Shown: positions 17,937-25,960 of the stretch, in pieces
How positions within the stretch are numbered: position 1 is the first letter of the stretch
Layout: each line of letters starts with the position of its first letter
Source: Candidatus Poribacteria bacterium
Lineage (GTDB): Bacteria; Poribacteria; WGA-4E; GCA-2687025
DNA: 36,920 nt
NCBI GenBank assembly: GCA_016866785.1
Contig: VGLH01000025.1
Span: 1-36,920, forward strand
Reading direction: 5' to 3'
Notes under the pieces: model-generated
Database searches by the model: none
Told to the model about the DNA's origin: nothing
The model's input: the letters and a program-made list of their open reading frames with translations, nothing else
Translations under genes and position numbers: made by a program

Positions 17937-18680
17937 CTAGCGAACGCTCTTGAGCTCGCCCCAGCGCGTCGCAGCCTTGTCGCGGGCTTGGACCGCGGTC
18001 GCCGTATAGCCCTTGATGACCGCAGCGAGTTCAGTCTTCGTGATCCCCCGCTTGTAAAGGAACGCCTCATCGACGCCCCCGATGTACGTCTCGCCGCCGT
18101 ACTTGCCCAGCCCAAGCGTGGTTGCGGGTCGGTCGACCTTGCCCTTGAGGTTCGCTGTCGAATCTAGCTCGCCATTCACATACAGACTGAGCACCGACCC
18201 GTCGAACGTCCCCGCGATGTGGGTCCATTCCCCCTGCTTGATCTTCTTCTGACCCCATACCAGCGTGATCCCGCCCCCGCTCCACACGCCGAAAGCCCAA
18301 CCGTCAGGGTTCTGCTCGGTCGCCGACTGGTCCTCGAGCAGGTAGCCGGAATCTCGTCGGAGACCTGTGTCGGAGTCCTTGTCGATGCGGAACCAGCCAC
18401 CGATGCTGAGACCATCGACAACGGAGTTCAGGCTGTCCGAGATCGGCACGACGGCTCCGTTTTGCGGGCTCGCCAACAGCGCCTGACCCCACTTGCCCGA
18501 CGTCCACTTGGCGGCTGCGTCCAAGGTCGCCGTGTTCTTGGCTCCTGACGAATCGAGCGCCTCGTTGCCCTTGCCCTCGTCGAAGAGCCAGAGACCCACG
18601 AGACCGTCCGTAATGTCCGCTCGCACCGCGCCGACCAGCCACATCGCTCCAATGCACACACATACCAGCTTACGCAGCAT
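17937..18680 (-). CDS. Exported LamG/concanavalin-A-like jelly-roll protein
   Basis: A 247-residue protein. A signal peptide (MLRKLVCVCIGAMWLVGAVRA) is followed by a LamG_3-type jelly-roll domain at ~25-225. The domain has the characteristic opening 'GLVGLWLFDEGKG', then 'GLSIGGWFRID', 'EWTHIAGTFDG' and 'LSLYVNGELDS'. The start at 18680 has a perfect AAGGAGGT ribosome-binding site and opens on the signal peptide. A start 33 bases upstream in the same frame would place 11 extra residues before it and overlaps the previous gene. Such domains bind glycans or proteins and are greatly expanded in Poribacteria and related groups. No enzyme domain is attached. It lies between the glycerophosphodiesterase and the histidine kinase on the same strand. 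Confidence 0.87.
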   Translation of the reverse strand: MLRKLVCVCIGAMWLVGAVRADITDGLVGLWLFDEGKGNEALDSSGAKNTATLDAAAKWTSGKWGQALLASPQNGAVVPISDSLNSVVDGLSIGGWFRIDKDSDTGLRRDSGYLLEDQSATEQNPDGWAFGVWSGGGITLVWGQKKIKQGEWTHIAGTFDGSVLSLYVNGELDSTANLKGKVDRPATTLGLGKYGGETYIGGVDEAFLYKRGITKTELAAVIKGYTATAVQARDKAATRWGELKSVR

Positions 18681-18709
18681 CGCTACCTCCTTCGCGTACC
18701 CGTAACCGC

Positions 18710-19480
18710 TCATGCCGCGTCGTCTCCGCTCCCCCGCCCAAGCAAGTGGAGCAGCCTGCGCGGATGGTTCGAAGTGATCGAATCCACCCCGTATTCGACG
18801 AGCTGCGCCATGCGCTCCGGCTCATCGACCGTCCACGTCCACACGGCGAGCCCTCGCATACGGGCTGCCCGCACCAACTCGGGCGTCACACCCGAATGAT
18901 GCCAGTTTAGCCCTTGAAGCCTCGCCCGCAGCGCGCGCTCGATGCCACGCGCGATCAACTCGCGACCATCGGTCTTCTGCAGAGAGGCGAACTCATCGTC
19001 CCAGTCGAGACAGATCGTCAGGCTGGGTTCTTCCGAATGAACCCGACGCGCTCGAGCTTCCGTGCATCCGGACACGACGACCTCGCGGAGCATCCCCGCG
19101 TCTCGCACGGCTCGGACGGTCGGCGAGACAGCGGCGTCGCACTTGATATCCAGATTCATCAGGCATCGTCCGCGAGCCAGCTCGAGGGCTTCCGCCAGCG
19201 TCGGAACGCGCTCGCCCCGGAAGCGTTCGTCCTTCCACGCGCCTGCGTCGAGTCGTCGCACGGCGTCGAAGTCCATATCCACCACGGTTCCCTTGCCATC
19301 CGTCGTGGCGTCCACCGTGTGGTCATGCAGGAGGATCGCCCTTCCATCGCGCGTCAGACGGACATCTACTTCGACCACGTCGACACCGAGCCGGATCGCC
19401 TGCTCGATGCTGACGAGGGTGTTGGCGGGCGATTCGCCTGAGTTGCCTCGATGACCCACGACCGTCGGCAGTGTTCGCAC
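18710..19480 (-). CDS. Glycerophosphodiester phosphodiesterase (UgpQ-like)
   Basis: A 256-residue GDPD-family TIM barrel that splits glycerophosphodiesters to glycerol-3-phosphate and an alcohol. Catalytic and metal residues are visible: His10-Arg11 in 'VVGHRGNSGESPANT', Glu37 and Asp39 in 'DVVEVDVRLTRDG', and His52 in 'LLHDHTVDATTDG'. The C-terminal 'VWTWTVDEPERMAQLVEYGVDSITSNHP' is also family-typical. There is no signal peptide, so it is the cytoplasmic UgpQ type rather than periplasmic GlpQ. The start is a GTG at 19480 with AAGGAG nine bases upstream. A candidate promoter lies 58 bases before it, making it the first gene of the minus-strand run that reaches PPK1. Confidence 0.92.
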   Translation of the reverse strand: MRTLPTVVGHRGNSGESPANTLVSIEQAIRLGVDVVEVDVRLTRDGRAILLHDHTVDATTDGKGTVVDMDFDAVRRLDAGAWKDERFRGERVPTLAEALELARGRCLMNLDIKCDAAVSPTVRAVRDAGMLREVVVSGCTEARARRVHSEEPSLTICLDWDDEFASLQKTDGRELIARGIERALRARLQGLNWHHSGVTPELVRAARMRGLAVWTWTVDEPERMAQLVEYGVDSITSNHPRRLLHLLGRGSGDDAA

Positions 19481-19537
19481 ACGGGCTCCTTAGAGATGGA
19501 CTCGCTTCCGAATATGCCGTTTTGCGCCGACACTGCG

Positions 19538-19567
19538 ATTCTAGCACGGCAGGCAGACCGTGTTGAA
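19538..19567 (-). promoter_or_regulatory. Candidate extended -10 promoter for the GDPD-to-PPK1 run
   Basis: On the minus strand, TAGAAT (19543-19538) is preceded by TGC, giving GTGCTAGAAT. A weaker -35 (TTCAAC, 19567-19562) lies 18 bases upstream. It overlaps nothing but the short gap after mutY. A short inverted repeat (CACGG/CCGTG, 19545-19562) overlaps the spacer. Confidence 0.4.
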
Positions 19568-19575
19568 GGCGCGAC

Positions 19576-20697
19576 CTAGAACAGCGTCGGGTCGCCCGGA
19601 CCGTCGAAGGCGTGCGACAGCAGTCTGCGCTGCGGGTTCGATAGGGCGTAGTCGCCCAGTTCGTCCTGCGCGACCCATACGGCTGCGTCGCAGGCAAGGG
19701 GCTCGGGGTCGCCGCCGACCCACTGCGCGCGAAGGCCGTGCAACGTCACTCGGTGCCGTGTGACGCTGTGTCGGATGCGCGCGAACGGCATCGGCTCGGA
19801 GACCTCGATGCCGCAGACTTCCTTTGCCGCCCGACGCGCGGCAGACCTCAACGGCTCTCCGAGGTCTCGGCGCACGCGTGGAAGCTCCCACAGCCCAGCC
19901 CACAGACCGTCGCGGGACCGTTTTGCCAGAACCAACGAGTCTCCCTGCTGGACGAGGATCGCGACATCCTCGACATGCGAGGTCTGGGACCTATCCCGAA
20001 CCTCCGGGTAGCGTGACTGCTTGTCCGTGGCGTTTGCCTGGCAGGACCCGGATAGGGGACACTCCCCGCACTTCGGGTCGGTGGGCTTGCACACGAGCGC
20101 CCCGAGCTCCATGAGCGCGGCGTTGTGGTTCCGAGGATCGTCCGGCGAGACGAGTCGGGACGCAATCGCCCACAGCCGCCGGTTCGTTGCGGAGGACTTC
20201 GGGTCCCCAACGACGCAGAACAGACGCGCGAGCACTCGCATGACGTTGCCGTCGAGAATCGGTTCCGCGATACCGTACGCGAGGCTCGCCACCGCTCCCG
20301 CCGTGTACCGCCCAATGCCCGGTAACGAGCGAAGCGAGCGGGCATCAGCCGGTACCCGTCCCCCATACTCGGCGACGATCCTGCGGGCTGACTCGTGCAG
20401 GTTCCTCGCTCGGTTGTAGTAGCCCAACCCCTGCCAGATTCTATACACATCGTCCACGGACGCCGCCGCGAGTGCCGCCACCGTTGGGAACTTCGCGAGG
20501 AACCGGACATAGTAATCGCGGACCGTCGCGACCTGCGTCTGCTGCAGCATGATCTCGGACACCAGGATCGCGTAGGGGTCGTCGAGGTCGCGCCATGGAA
20601 GATCGCGCTTGGCGTCTCGGTACCATGCCAACAGGTCGGTACGAATCCGTTCGGCGAGACCGTCGGTCACGTCGCCGGTCAGGAGGTCGGAGCTCAT
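19576..20697 (-). CDS. mutY: A/G-specific adenine DNA glycosylase
   Basis: A 373-residue MutY, which removes adenine mispaired with 8-oxoguanine. The glycosylase domain contains the catalytic Glu in 'LVSEIMLQQTQVATV', the helix-hairpin-helix 'LPGIGRYTAGAVA' and the catalytic Asp in 'ILDGNVMRVLAR'. The 4Fe-4S ligands follow the CX6CX2CX5C pattern in 'CKPTDPKCGECPLSGSC'. The C-terminal ~120 residues are the NUDIX-like 8-oxoG recognition domain ('DGLWAGLWELPRV', 'HSVTRHRVTLHG'). The start at 20697 leaves four bases after the upstream DUF4126 stop; a longer start at 20754 would overlap that gene. It is the last gene of a five-gene minus-strand run with sugar-type enzymes. Confidence 0.96.
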   Translation of the reverse strand: MSSDLLTGDVTDGLAERIRTDLLAWYRDAKRDLPWRDLDDPYAILVSEIMLQQTQVATVRDYYVRFLAKFPTVAALAAASVDDVYRIWQGLGYYNRARNLHESARRIVAEYGGRVPADARSLRSLPGIGRYTAGAVASLAYGIAEPILDGNVMRVLARLFCVVGDPKSSATNRRLWAIASRLVSPDDPRNHNAALMELGALVCKPTDPKCGECPLSGSCQANATDKQSRYPEVRDRSQTSHVEDVAILVQQGDSLVLAKRSRDGLWAGLWELPRVRRDLGEPLRSAARRAAKEVCGIEVSEPMPFARIRHSVTRHRVTLHGLRAQWVGGDPEPLACDAAVWVAQDELGDYALSNPQRRLLSHAFDGPGDPTLF

Positions 20698-20701
20698 GTC
20701 C

Positions 20702-21313
20702 CTACGGGCCCTTGGCGAGGTAACGGTCGAGGGCGCGGCTGAGGGCGCGGACAAACGCGAAGAACACTCGTGGGAGCACCAAGCCCATCGTGACTAGGGA
20801 GACGAACACAAAGCCGAGACTCCACACGGGTTGAAACACGGCGAGATACACGACCACGACGGTCAGCACGTCCTCCATGGCGCTCAGCCCCAGGTTGGAG
20901 TTCCGGTGCTGAGAGGCGTTGGCGGCGAAACGCACGCTCGCCTTGGTCGAGTGAGCGGCGAACGCGAGGCTCCCGCCGATAGCCGCCGCCCCCATACGTA
21001 CCGCCAGCGAGTGACCATCCAGCGCCATGAACGAGAGCAGCGCGCCGCCTGGCGAGCGAATGAAGGTGTGCAGGGCATCCCAGAGGCTGTCGGCTTGCCG
21101 CGCCTTGTCGGCGAAGAACTCCAGACAAGCCATCAGCGTGGCTCCCGCAACGATGACCGTCGCGCCTAGAACGGACATCGACGATAGCAGTTCGGGCGCC
21201 GCTCCCATTCGGACCATCCAGCCCAACAGGGCGACGGTCGCGTAGAACCTCACGCCGGATGCCAGCGCGCATCCCAGCCACAGAGCCACGAGCGTCGTCG
21301 TCACGGGCAGCAT
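20702..21313 (-). CDS. DUF4126-type integral membrane protein
   Basis: A 203-residue hydrophobic protein with about four or five predicted membrane segments: 'VALWLGCALASGVRFYATVALLGWMV', 'VLGATVIVAGATLMACLEFFADK', 'AVRMGAAAIGGSLAFAAH' and 'VLTVVVVYLAVFQPVWSLGFVFVSLVTMGLVL'. The pattern 'EFFADKARQADSLWDALHTFIRSPGGALL' matches DUF4126, whose function is unknown. The start at 21313 lies four bases after the TGA of the VOC gene, consistent with coupled translation. A start at 21361 is possible but overlaps that gene and adds a charged leader. It is followed at four bases by mutY. Confidence 0.75.
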   Translation of the reverse strand: MLPVTTTLVALWLGCALASGVRFYATVALLGWMVRMGAAPELLSSMSVLGATVIVAGATLMACLEFFADKARQADSLWDALHTFIRSPGGALLSFMALDGHSLAVRMGAAAIGGSLAFAAHSTKASVRFAANASQHRNSNLGLSAMEDVLTVVVVYLAVFQPVWSLGFVFVSLVTMGLVLPRVFFAFVRALSRALDRYLAKGP

Positions 21314-21317
21314 GGGG

Positions 21318-21743
21318 TCAATCGCTTGCTTCCGTCTGGCTCCGAGCCTGCAGGGAGTCATCGAGTATCTGCATCAGTTCAATCCGTGTGCCATCGGGAT
21401 CGGTGAGCCAGTACTGGAGACTGCCCGACTTTCCCTTCCGAACCGTGTCGTCGAGGGGCACGCCGCGTTCTCGGAGCTCTTCGAGCGTTGCTTCGAGATC
21501 ATCCACGCGGAGACAGACGTGCGCGAATCCCGCCGAGCCCGGCGGTGGAGCGTAGGGATCGCCTGCGCCCGGAAACAGCTCGATGAAGTTGTCGCCGCTG
21601 AGTCGGATATAGACGATCCACGGCTTGCCGTCGTCGCCCAGAAGCCGGAACGCCTCACTCAACCCCAGCCCACGGCAGTCGAAGTCGAGCGATCGCTCCA
21701 AATCTGCGATCCGGTATGCAACGTGTCCCAAGCCGACGATCAT
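21318..21743 (-). CDS. VOC-superfamily (glyoxalase-like) protein
   Basis: A 141-residue vicinal-oxygen-chelate protein with two beta-alpha-beta3 units. Candidate metal ligands are His7 ('GLGHVAYRI'), Glu55 ('NFIELFPG'), His75 ('GFAHVCLRV') and Glu122 ('GTRIELMQ'), the two-His two-Glu set of this fold. The size and single-domain form match lactoylglutathione lyase and methylmalonyl-CoA epimerase relatives. AAAGG upstream supports the ATG at 21743. It sits 12 bases after the Gfo/Idh dehydrogenase gene in the same run, so it may act on the same sugar-derived metabolite. The substrate is unknown. Confidence 0.88.
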   Translation of the reverse strand: MIVGLGHVAYRIADLERSLDFDCRGLGLSEAFRLLGDDGKPWIVYIRLSGDNFIELFPGAGDPYAPPPGSAGFAHVCLRVDDLEATLEELRERGVPLDDTVRKGKSGSLQYWLTDPDGTRIELMQILDDSLQARSQTEASD

Positions 21744-21755
21744 CGAGATGCCTTT

Positions 21756-22850
21756 CTAGGTCGTCTGAACCGGCACGCCGCGCCGGTCGCTTGCGGCGTA
21801 GGCGGCTTCGACGCACGCCATCGTCCGCAGGGCGTCGTCGACCGATGTCGGCAGTTCACGGCTCGGGTCCTCCAGCTTGCGCATCAGGCTCGCCATCGTT
21901 CCGACGAAGGCATGCGGATACCACGAGCCCTCGACGTCGACCCGCGTCCAGGTCGGCGGCTCGTCGTCGAGCAGGCAGTATTCACACACATCCTCGCGTC
22001 CAGCCGGATAGTCGAGCATCAGCCCCAACTGGACAAAGACCGCGCCCCGCGTTCCCTCGATCTTGACGTACGATTCCTGGTGCCGCACCCCATAGCCGTG
22101 CCCGTGGTTCGTCGTGACATTGGCTCGAATGACCTCGCCATAGTCCATGATGATGTTCGTGCGCGTCGACGCCATGTTCATCATCGCCGGATGTTTCACG
22201 GTCCGGGCTTGGATGCTGCCCGGATCGCCCAAGAATGAACGGATCAGATCGACGTAGTGGATCGAGTGATAGAGGATCTCCATCCGCGGACACGATTCGA
22301 GGAAGTCCCACAGATGCCACGGGGTGTACGCCACGATGCGCACTTCGATATCGTGAACATCGCCGACACGACCGGATGCGATGAGCCGCCGCGCCGCGAT
22401 GAGCTGGGGCGCATACCGAAGCTGGAAGTTGACGGCGGCGACGTACCCGCGCTCACGGCACACGTCCACGAGACGCTTCGCTTGATCGAGGTCCTCACCC
22501 AACGGCTTCTGGATGAGCACGCCCGCGCCGCGCGGGAACGCGCCAATCACGCGCGGAAGCTCCGATGCGGGAACCGCCACGTCGAACACGGCGTTGTGAG
22601 GCGCAGCGCGAACGGCTTCCGCGACCGACCCCGAGACGCGCGGGATCGCGTACTCGCGCGCCAACTCGTGGGCGCGCTCGACGCGTACGTCGGCGATGCC
22701 GGCTACGGGGAACCCAGCGAGGCGATACGCCGGCAGGTGGGCGCCCCGGACGATGCCCCCGGCGCCGATCAGGACGATGGGGCGCGGCGAGCCCGGCATG
22801 TCATGCCGCGAGTCAAGCGTCAGGGCTCCTGCGCCCTCGCGATGCGGCAT
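21756..22850 (-). CDS. Gfo/Idh/MocA-family dehydrogenase
   Basis: A 364-residue NAD(P)-dependent oxidoreductase. The Rossmann motif is 'IVLIGAGGIVRGAHLPAY' (~25-42). The usual EKP motif before the substrate domain reads QKP (Gln114-Lys115-Pro116, 'VLIQKPLGED'), keeping the key Lys but replacing Glu. The C-terminal domain includes 'ILYHSIHYVDLIRSF', with the conserved His. The ATG at 22850 has GGAG six bases upstream; a later ATG at 22799 lacks a ribosome-binding site. A strong inverted repeat (22865-22893) lies just before the start. Relatives oxidise sugars, inositols or uronates; the substrate is not predictable. It heads a tight run with VOC, DUF4126 and mutY. Confidence 0.92.
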   Translation of the reverse strand: MPHREGAGALTLDSRHDMPGSPRPIVLIGAGGIVRGAHLPAYRLAGFPVAGIADVRVERAHELAREYAIPRVSGSVAEAVRAAPHNAVFDVAVPASELPRVIGAFPRGAGVLIQKPLGEDLDQAKRLVDVCRERGYVAAVNFQLRYAPQLIAARRLIASGRVGDVHDIEVRIVAYTPWHLWDFLESCPRMEILYHSIHYVDLIRSFLGDPGSIQARTVKHPAMMNMASTRTNIIMDYGEVIRANVTTNHGHGYGVRHQESYVKIEGTRGAVFVQLGLMLDYPAGREDVCEYCLLDDEPPTWTRVDVEGSWYPHAFVGTMASLMRKLEDPSRELPTSVDDALRTMACVEAAYAASDRRGVPVQTT

Positions 22851-22864
22851 GAGGTCTCCGTTTC

Positions 22865-22893
22865 CGCCCGGAGGCACGAACCGCCTCCGGGCG
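22865..22893. repeat. 11-bp perfect inverted repeat in an intercistronic gap
   Basis: The arms at 22865-22875 (CGCCCGGAGGC) and 22883-22893 pair perfectly around a 7-base loop. It lies between the DUF1080 and Gfo/Idh genes. Read on the minus strand it is followed by GGAAACGGAGACC and the next start, not a U-tract, so it is not a classical terminator. It may stabilise or process the message. Confidence 0.7.
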
Positions 22894-22900
22894 CTTCGGT

Positions 22901-23431
22901 CTACAGCTCGCGGATGCGGATATTGCGGAACTTCACGGGCCCGTGGTCGCCCTGGAGCATCAGCGGACCCTTCGGCGGGTTGTCGTTGCCGAGCTGCCCG
23001 CCAGTGGGTCCGGCAATCGTGACGCCGCTGTGGATCTTCTTCCCGTTGAGCGTCACGTCGAGCACCATGCCCTTGAGAGTCACGTCCATGATCTGCCACT
23101 CGCCGGCGGGTTTGGTCGCTTCGACGTCGGGGCGCTTCTGGTTGTAGAGCGCGCCGTTCTCGGCGGGGTAGTTGTAGGTCTTCCCGAGGCTGTCGAGGAT
23201 CTGGAGCTCGTAGCGACCCCGCAGGTAGATGCCGCTGTTGGAGTCCTTCGGGAAGCAGTACTCGATGTGCATCTCGAAGTCGCCGAACTCATCCTCAGAA
23301 ATGATATCGCTGCCGGTTCCCGTGTTGTCGAGAACCCCGTCCTTGACGACCCACATGTTGGGCTGACTCGCGTTCCGCATCCGCCAGCCGTCCAGGTTTC
23401 TGCCGATCAGCTCGCGCGATTCCTTCGCCAT
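22901..23431 (-). CDS. DUF1080 (3-keto-disaccharide hydrolase-like) protein, no signal peptide
   Basis: A 176-residue single-domain protein with a concanavalin-A-like fold matching DUF1080/PF06439. The typical sequence order is present: 'LDGW' near the start, 'GVLDNTGTGSDIISEDEFGDFEMHIEY', 'DSNSGIYLRGRYELQILDS', 'GEWQIMDVTLKG', 'VTLNGKKIHSG', and a final 'GPLMLQGDHGPVKFRNIRIREL'. It begins MAKESRELIG at 23431 after AGGAAC, without a signal peptide, whereas many relatives are secreted lipoproteins. An upstream in-frame ATG at 23482 would add 17 polar residues and still no signal. It is the first gene of the minus-strand run ending in mutY, divergent from a second sugar-type run. Some relatives cleave 3-keto-glycosides; the role here is inferred. 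Confidence 0.87.
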   Translation of the reverse strand: MAKESRELIGRNLDGWRMRNASQPNMWVVKDGVLDNTGTGSDIISEDEFGDFEMHIEYCFPKDSNSGIYLRGRYELQILDSLGKTYNYPAENGALYNQKRPDVEATKPAGEWQIMDVTLKGMVLDVTLNGKKIHSGVTIAGPTGGQLGNDNPPKGPLMLQGDHGPVKFRNIRIREL

Positions 23432-23477
23432 GGTTCCTGTTCCTTCGGTGTGATTGGAGCCAATCGCGGATGGGCTA

Positions 23478-23521
23478 TTCATAGCACAGTCGGTGTCTTG
23501 AATCCAGCCGCTTGGTAGAAT
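23478..23521. promoter_or_regulatory. Divergent pair of candidate extended -10 elements
   Basis: On the plus strand, TGG-TAGAAT (-10 at 23516-23521) lies 45 bases before the Gfo/Idh ATG at 23566. On the minus strand, TGC-TATGAA (-10 at 23483-23478) lies 47 bases before the DUF1080 ATG at 23431. Neither has a good -35. Both match the extended -10 pattern seen elsewhere in the window. Confidence 0.35.
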
Positions 23522-23565
23522 GGCGTCGCAATCGGTCCGGAGGTTCCCAACGAGGAGAACGATTC

Positions 23566-24588
23566 ATGTTCCGATGTGCGTTCTTGGGATGCGGTGGTAG
23601 AGCTCGGGGGCACGCCCAAGCCTACAAACACGTCCAGCGCGGACGGTTGATCGCCCTCTGCGATATGGACGAAGCGCGGCTCAAGTCATTCGGCGACGAT
23701 TTCGGCGTCGAGACTCGTTACACGGACATGTCCACGATGCTCGAGAAGGAGAAGCCCGACCTCCTCCACATCGTCACGCCGCCGACGATCCGCCACTCCC
23801 TAATGAGCCTCGCCTCGGAGCACGGTGTACCTGCCGTCATCATCGAGAAGCCGATAGCACTCCAGAGCGAGGACTACAAGCAGATCCGCGAACTCGAGCG
23901 AACCAGCAAGACGAAGTTCGTCGTCAACACGCAGCTTCACTTCCACCCGCACAACCTGATGCTCAAGAAGCAGGTCATGGACGGTGAGATCGGCGACGTG
24001 CGCTTCGTGGACGCCAGCGCGCGTTCGACGCCCATCGACCAGGGTCCCCACGTCCTCCAGCTCGTGTCGTCCTACATCGACTGGGCGCGGCCGACGCAGG
24101 TCTTCGGGAACGTCTCCGGAGGCGGCGGACACCTCGAAGGCAGGCAGCCGTCCCCGGCGCACGGCGAAGCCGCCATAGCGTACGAGGGCGGCATCCGTGC
24201 GCAGGTCACTTTCGGCACGCGTTCGGCTCCCATGAGCAACCCCAGCGAGTCTGTGTACATGCACAAGCGCGTTGCGACCTACGGGACGAAGGGGTGGACG
24301 CACTGGTACATGGCGGGATGGGAACGCTTCACCGTCTCCGGTGGCTACGAGGCGGGCTCCCACAGCTACGGCGAACAAGACCTGCTCGCCCAAGCCGGCT
24401 TGACGGAAGCCGTTTTCGACTGGCTCGAACACGACAAGCCCCATCCGACGCGTCTGGCGACCTCTCTTCACGAGTTCGGTATCATTCTCGGCATGTACAC
24501 GTCGGCGCTCCGACGCGAGCCCATCGATCTGCCCTTCGATCCGCCCGACGGACTCATCGACGAACTCAAGAAAGCCCTTCCGAGCTGA
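23566..24588 (+). CDS. Gfo/Idh/MocA-family dehydrogenase (second copy)
   Basis: A 340-residue NAD(P)-dependent oxidoreductase, distinct from the copy at 21756-22850. The Rossmann motif is 'CAFLGCGGRARGHAQAY' (~4-20). The EKP motif is intact ('VIIEKPIALQSEDY'). The substrate domain includes 'QLHFHPHNLMLKKQVMDGEIG' and 'PIDQGPHVLQLVSSYIDW', with the conserved His-containing helix. The start at 23566 has GAGGAG upstream; the frame extends 18 codons further but over the promoter element. It leads a plus-strand run with an amidohydrolase and a DUF4838 protein and faces the DUF1080 gene. This suggests the two divergent runs serve one carbohydrate pathway. The substrate is not known. Confidence 0.92.
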   Translation: MFRCAFLGCGGRARGHAQAYKHVQRGRLIALCDMDEARLKSFGDDFGVETRYTDMSTMLEKEKPDLLHIVTPPTIRHSLMSLASEHGVPAVIIEKPIALQSEDYKQIRELERTSKTKFVVNTQLHFHPHNLMLKKQVMDGEIGDVRFVDASARSTPIDQGPHVLQLVSSYIDWARPTQVFGNVSGGGGHLEGRQPSPAHGEAAIAYEGGIRAQVTFGTRSAPMSNPSESVYMHKRVATYGTKGWTHWYMAGWERFTVSGGYEAGSHSYGEQDLLAQAGLTEAVFDWLEHDKPHPTRLATSLHEFGIILGMYTSALRREPIDLPFDPPDGLIDELKKALPS

Positions 24589-24595
24589 ATCATCC

Positions 24596-24627
24596 GGCGG
24601 GCGGCAGCGTCCATGCTGCCGCCCGCC
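24596..24627. repeat. 13-bp perfect inverted repeat in an intercistronic gap
   Basis: The arms at 24596-24608 (GGCGGGCGGCAGC) and 24615-24627 pair perfectly with a 6-base loop. It starts seven bases after the Gfo/Idh stop and ends 22 bases before the amidohydrolase start. The downstream sequence TTGCCTTCG has too few T residues for a confident intrinsic terminator. Partial termination or transcript stabilisation is plausible. Confidence 0.75.
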
Positions 24628-24649
24628 TTGCCTTCGATAGGGAGAGAAG

Positions 24650-25960
24650 ATGCCGACCGACCTCGCCCACCACATCGCCGAGACGCCGCTCGTCGATACG
24701 CACAACCACCTCCAGCGCGAGTCGTCGTGGGTCGACAAGGGCCCCGACATCCTACAGGACCTGTTCGGGAACTATGTCCCAGCCGACCTGCACTCGGCGC
24801 GCGTCTCGTCCGAAGCGATGCAGCGGCTCTTCAACGCTGAGGACGACGATATCGCCGGACGCTTCCGTGGCATCCGCGCCGCGTGGGAAGCGGTTCAGTT
24901 CACCGGCTACGGCGCAGCGGTTCGACTGATCGCTGAGCGCGTCTACGGGCTCGACAAGATGACGCCCAAGCGGATCGCCAAAGCCGCCAGCCTCGCGCGC
25001 AGGATGCAGAAGCCAGGCGAGCGGTATCGCATGCTCCGCGACGACGCTAATCTCGACCACATCCAAGTTGACGACTTCTCGTGGGCGTGCGCGCCGGACG
25101 AGTCAGGTCCCGACTTCTTTCTCTACGACATCTCATGGGCTGGGCTCAGCTTCGGCGAGGTGAACGCCAAGCAGATCCACGACCACACAGGCATCGACGT
25201 CGTCGATATCGCCAGCCTGCGGGCCGCCATCGAGGCGATCTTCGCCAAGTACGCACCCTTCGCCATCGCGGTCAAGGCGCAGCATGCCTACAACCGCACG
25301 CTGGAGTGGACGGAACGCTCGGACGCCGAAGCCGGCGCAGCCCTGGACGCCGTTCTGCAGAACCCGCCCGAAACCATCGGCGTCCACACTCGGCTGTGTC
25401 TCGGCGACTGGTGCTGGGCGCGGGGAGTCGAACTGGCAGCGGAGCACTCGCTGCCGTTCAAGCTCCATACCGGCTACTACGCCGGAAACGACCGGATGCC
25501 CGTCAGCCGCATCGCACCCGGGCTCCTCGGCGGCATGCTGGCGAAGTACCCGAACACGCGGTTCGTCCTCATGCACGCGTCGTATCCCTATACCCAAGAG
25601 CTCGTCGCCCTGACGAAACACTACCGCAACGTCTGGGCTGACCTGTGCTGGGCGTGGACGATCGATCCGTTCAGCTCGCGCGACTTCCTCCGCCGGTTCA
25701 TCCACGCCGCGCCGATCAACAAGGTATTCGCCTTCGGCGGCGATACGGCGTGGCCCACGAGCACGCTCGCCTACGCGGCGCAGGCGCGCCAAGAGATCGA
25801 TCGCGCTCTCCAGGCGGAGGTCGACGAGGGTTACCTCACCGAGAAGCAAGCGAAAGCCATCGCGACGCGCATCATGCGCGGCAACCAGCATGACTGCTTC
25901 GATGTCGAAGGCACGCGCGCGAACATCCGTAAGGCGCTCGAAACCGGAGCGGCAGGATGA
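24650..25960 (+). CDS. Amidohydrolase family protein (uronate-isomerase-like TIM barrel)
   Basis: A 436-residue metal-dependent amidohydrolase_2-type barrel. The strand-1 metal motif is 'LVDTHNHLQRESSW' (His18, His20). Other barrel-end residues appear in 'AIAVKAQHAYNRTLEW', 'FKLHTGYYAGNDRMPVSR', 'VLMHASYPY' and 'VFAFGGDTAWPTSTLAYAAQ'. The layout resembles uncharacterised members between glucuronate isomerase and the glutamine-synthetase-linked amidohydrolases. GGGAGAG precedes the ATG at 24650, and the stop overlaps the DUF4838 start by ATGA. With a sugar dehydrogenase before it and a glucuronidase-like protein after it, action on a uronate or its derivative is a reasonable inference, but not shown. 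Confidence 0.82.
   Translation: MPTDLAHHIAETPLVDTHNHLQRESSWVDKGPDILQDLFGNYVPADLHSARVSSEAMQRLFNAEDDDIAGRFRGIRAAWEAVQFTGYGAAVRLIAERVYGLDKMTPKRIAKAASLARRMQKPGERYRMLRDDANLDHIQVDDFSWACAPDESGPDFFLYDISWAGLSFGEVNAKQIHDHTGIDVVDIASLRAAIEAIFAKYAPFAIAVKAQHAYNRTLEWTERSDAEAGAALDAVLQNPPETIGVHTRLCLGDWCWARGVELAAEHSLPFKLHTGYYAGNDRMPVSRIAPGLLGGMLAKYPNTRFVLMHASYPYTQELVALTKHYRNVWADLCWAWTIDPFSSRDFLRRFIHAAPINKVFAFGGDTAWPTSTLAYAAQARQEIDRALQAEVDEGYLTEKQAKAIATRIMRGNQHDCFDVEGTRANIRKALETGAAG

Noticed and set aside
22865-22893. Intrinsic terminator
   Set aside because: The stem is perfect, but neither strand has a T-run after it, and on the minus strand the next gene's ribosome-binding site follows at once. It was kept only as an inverted repeat.
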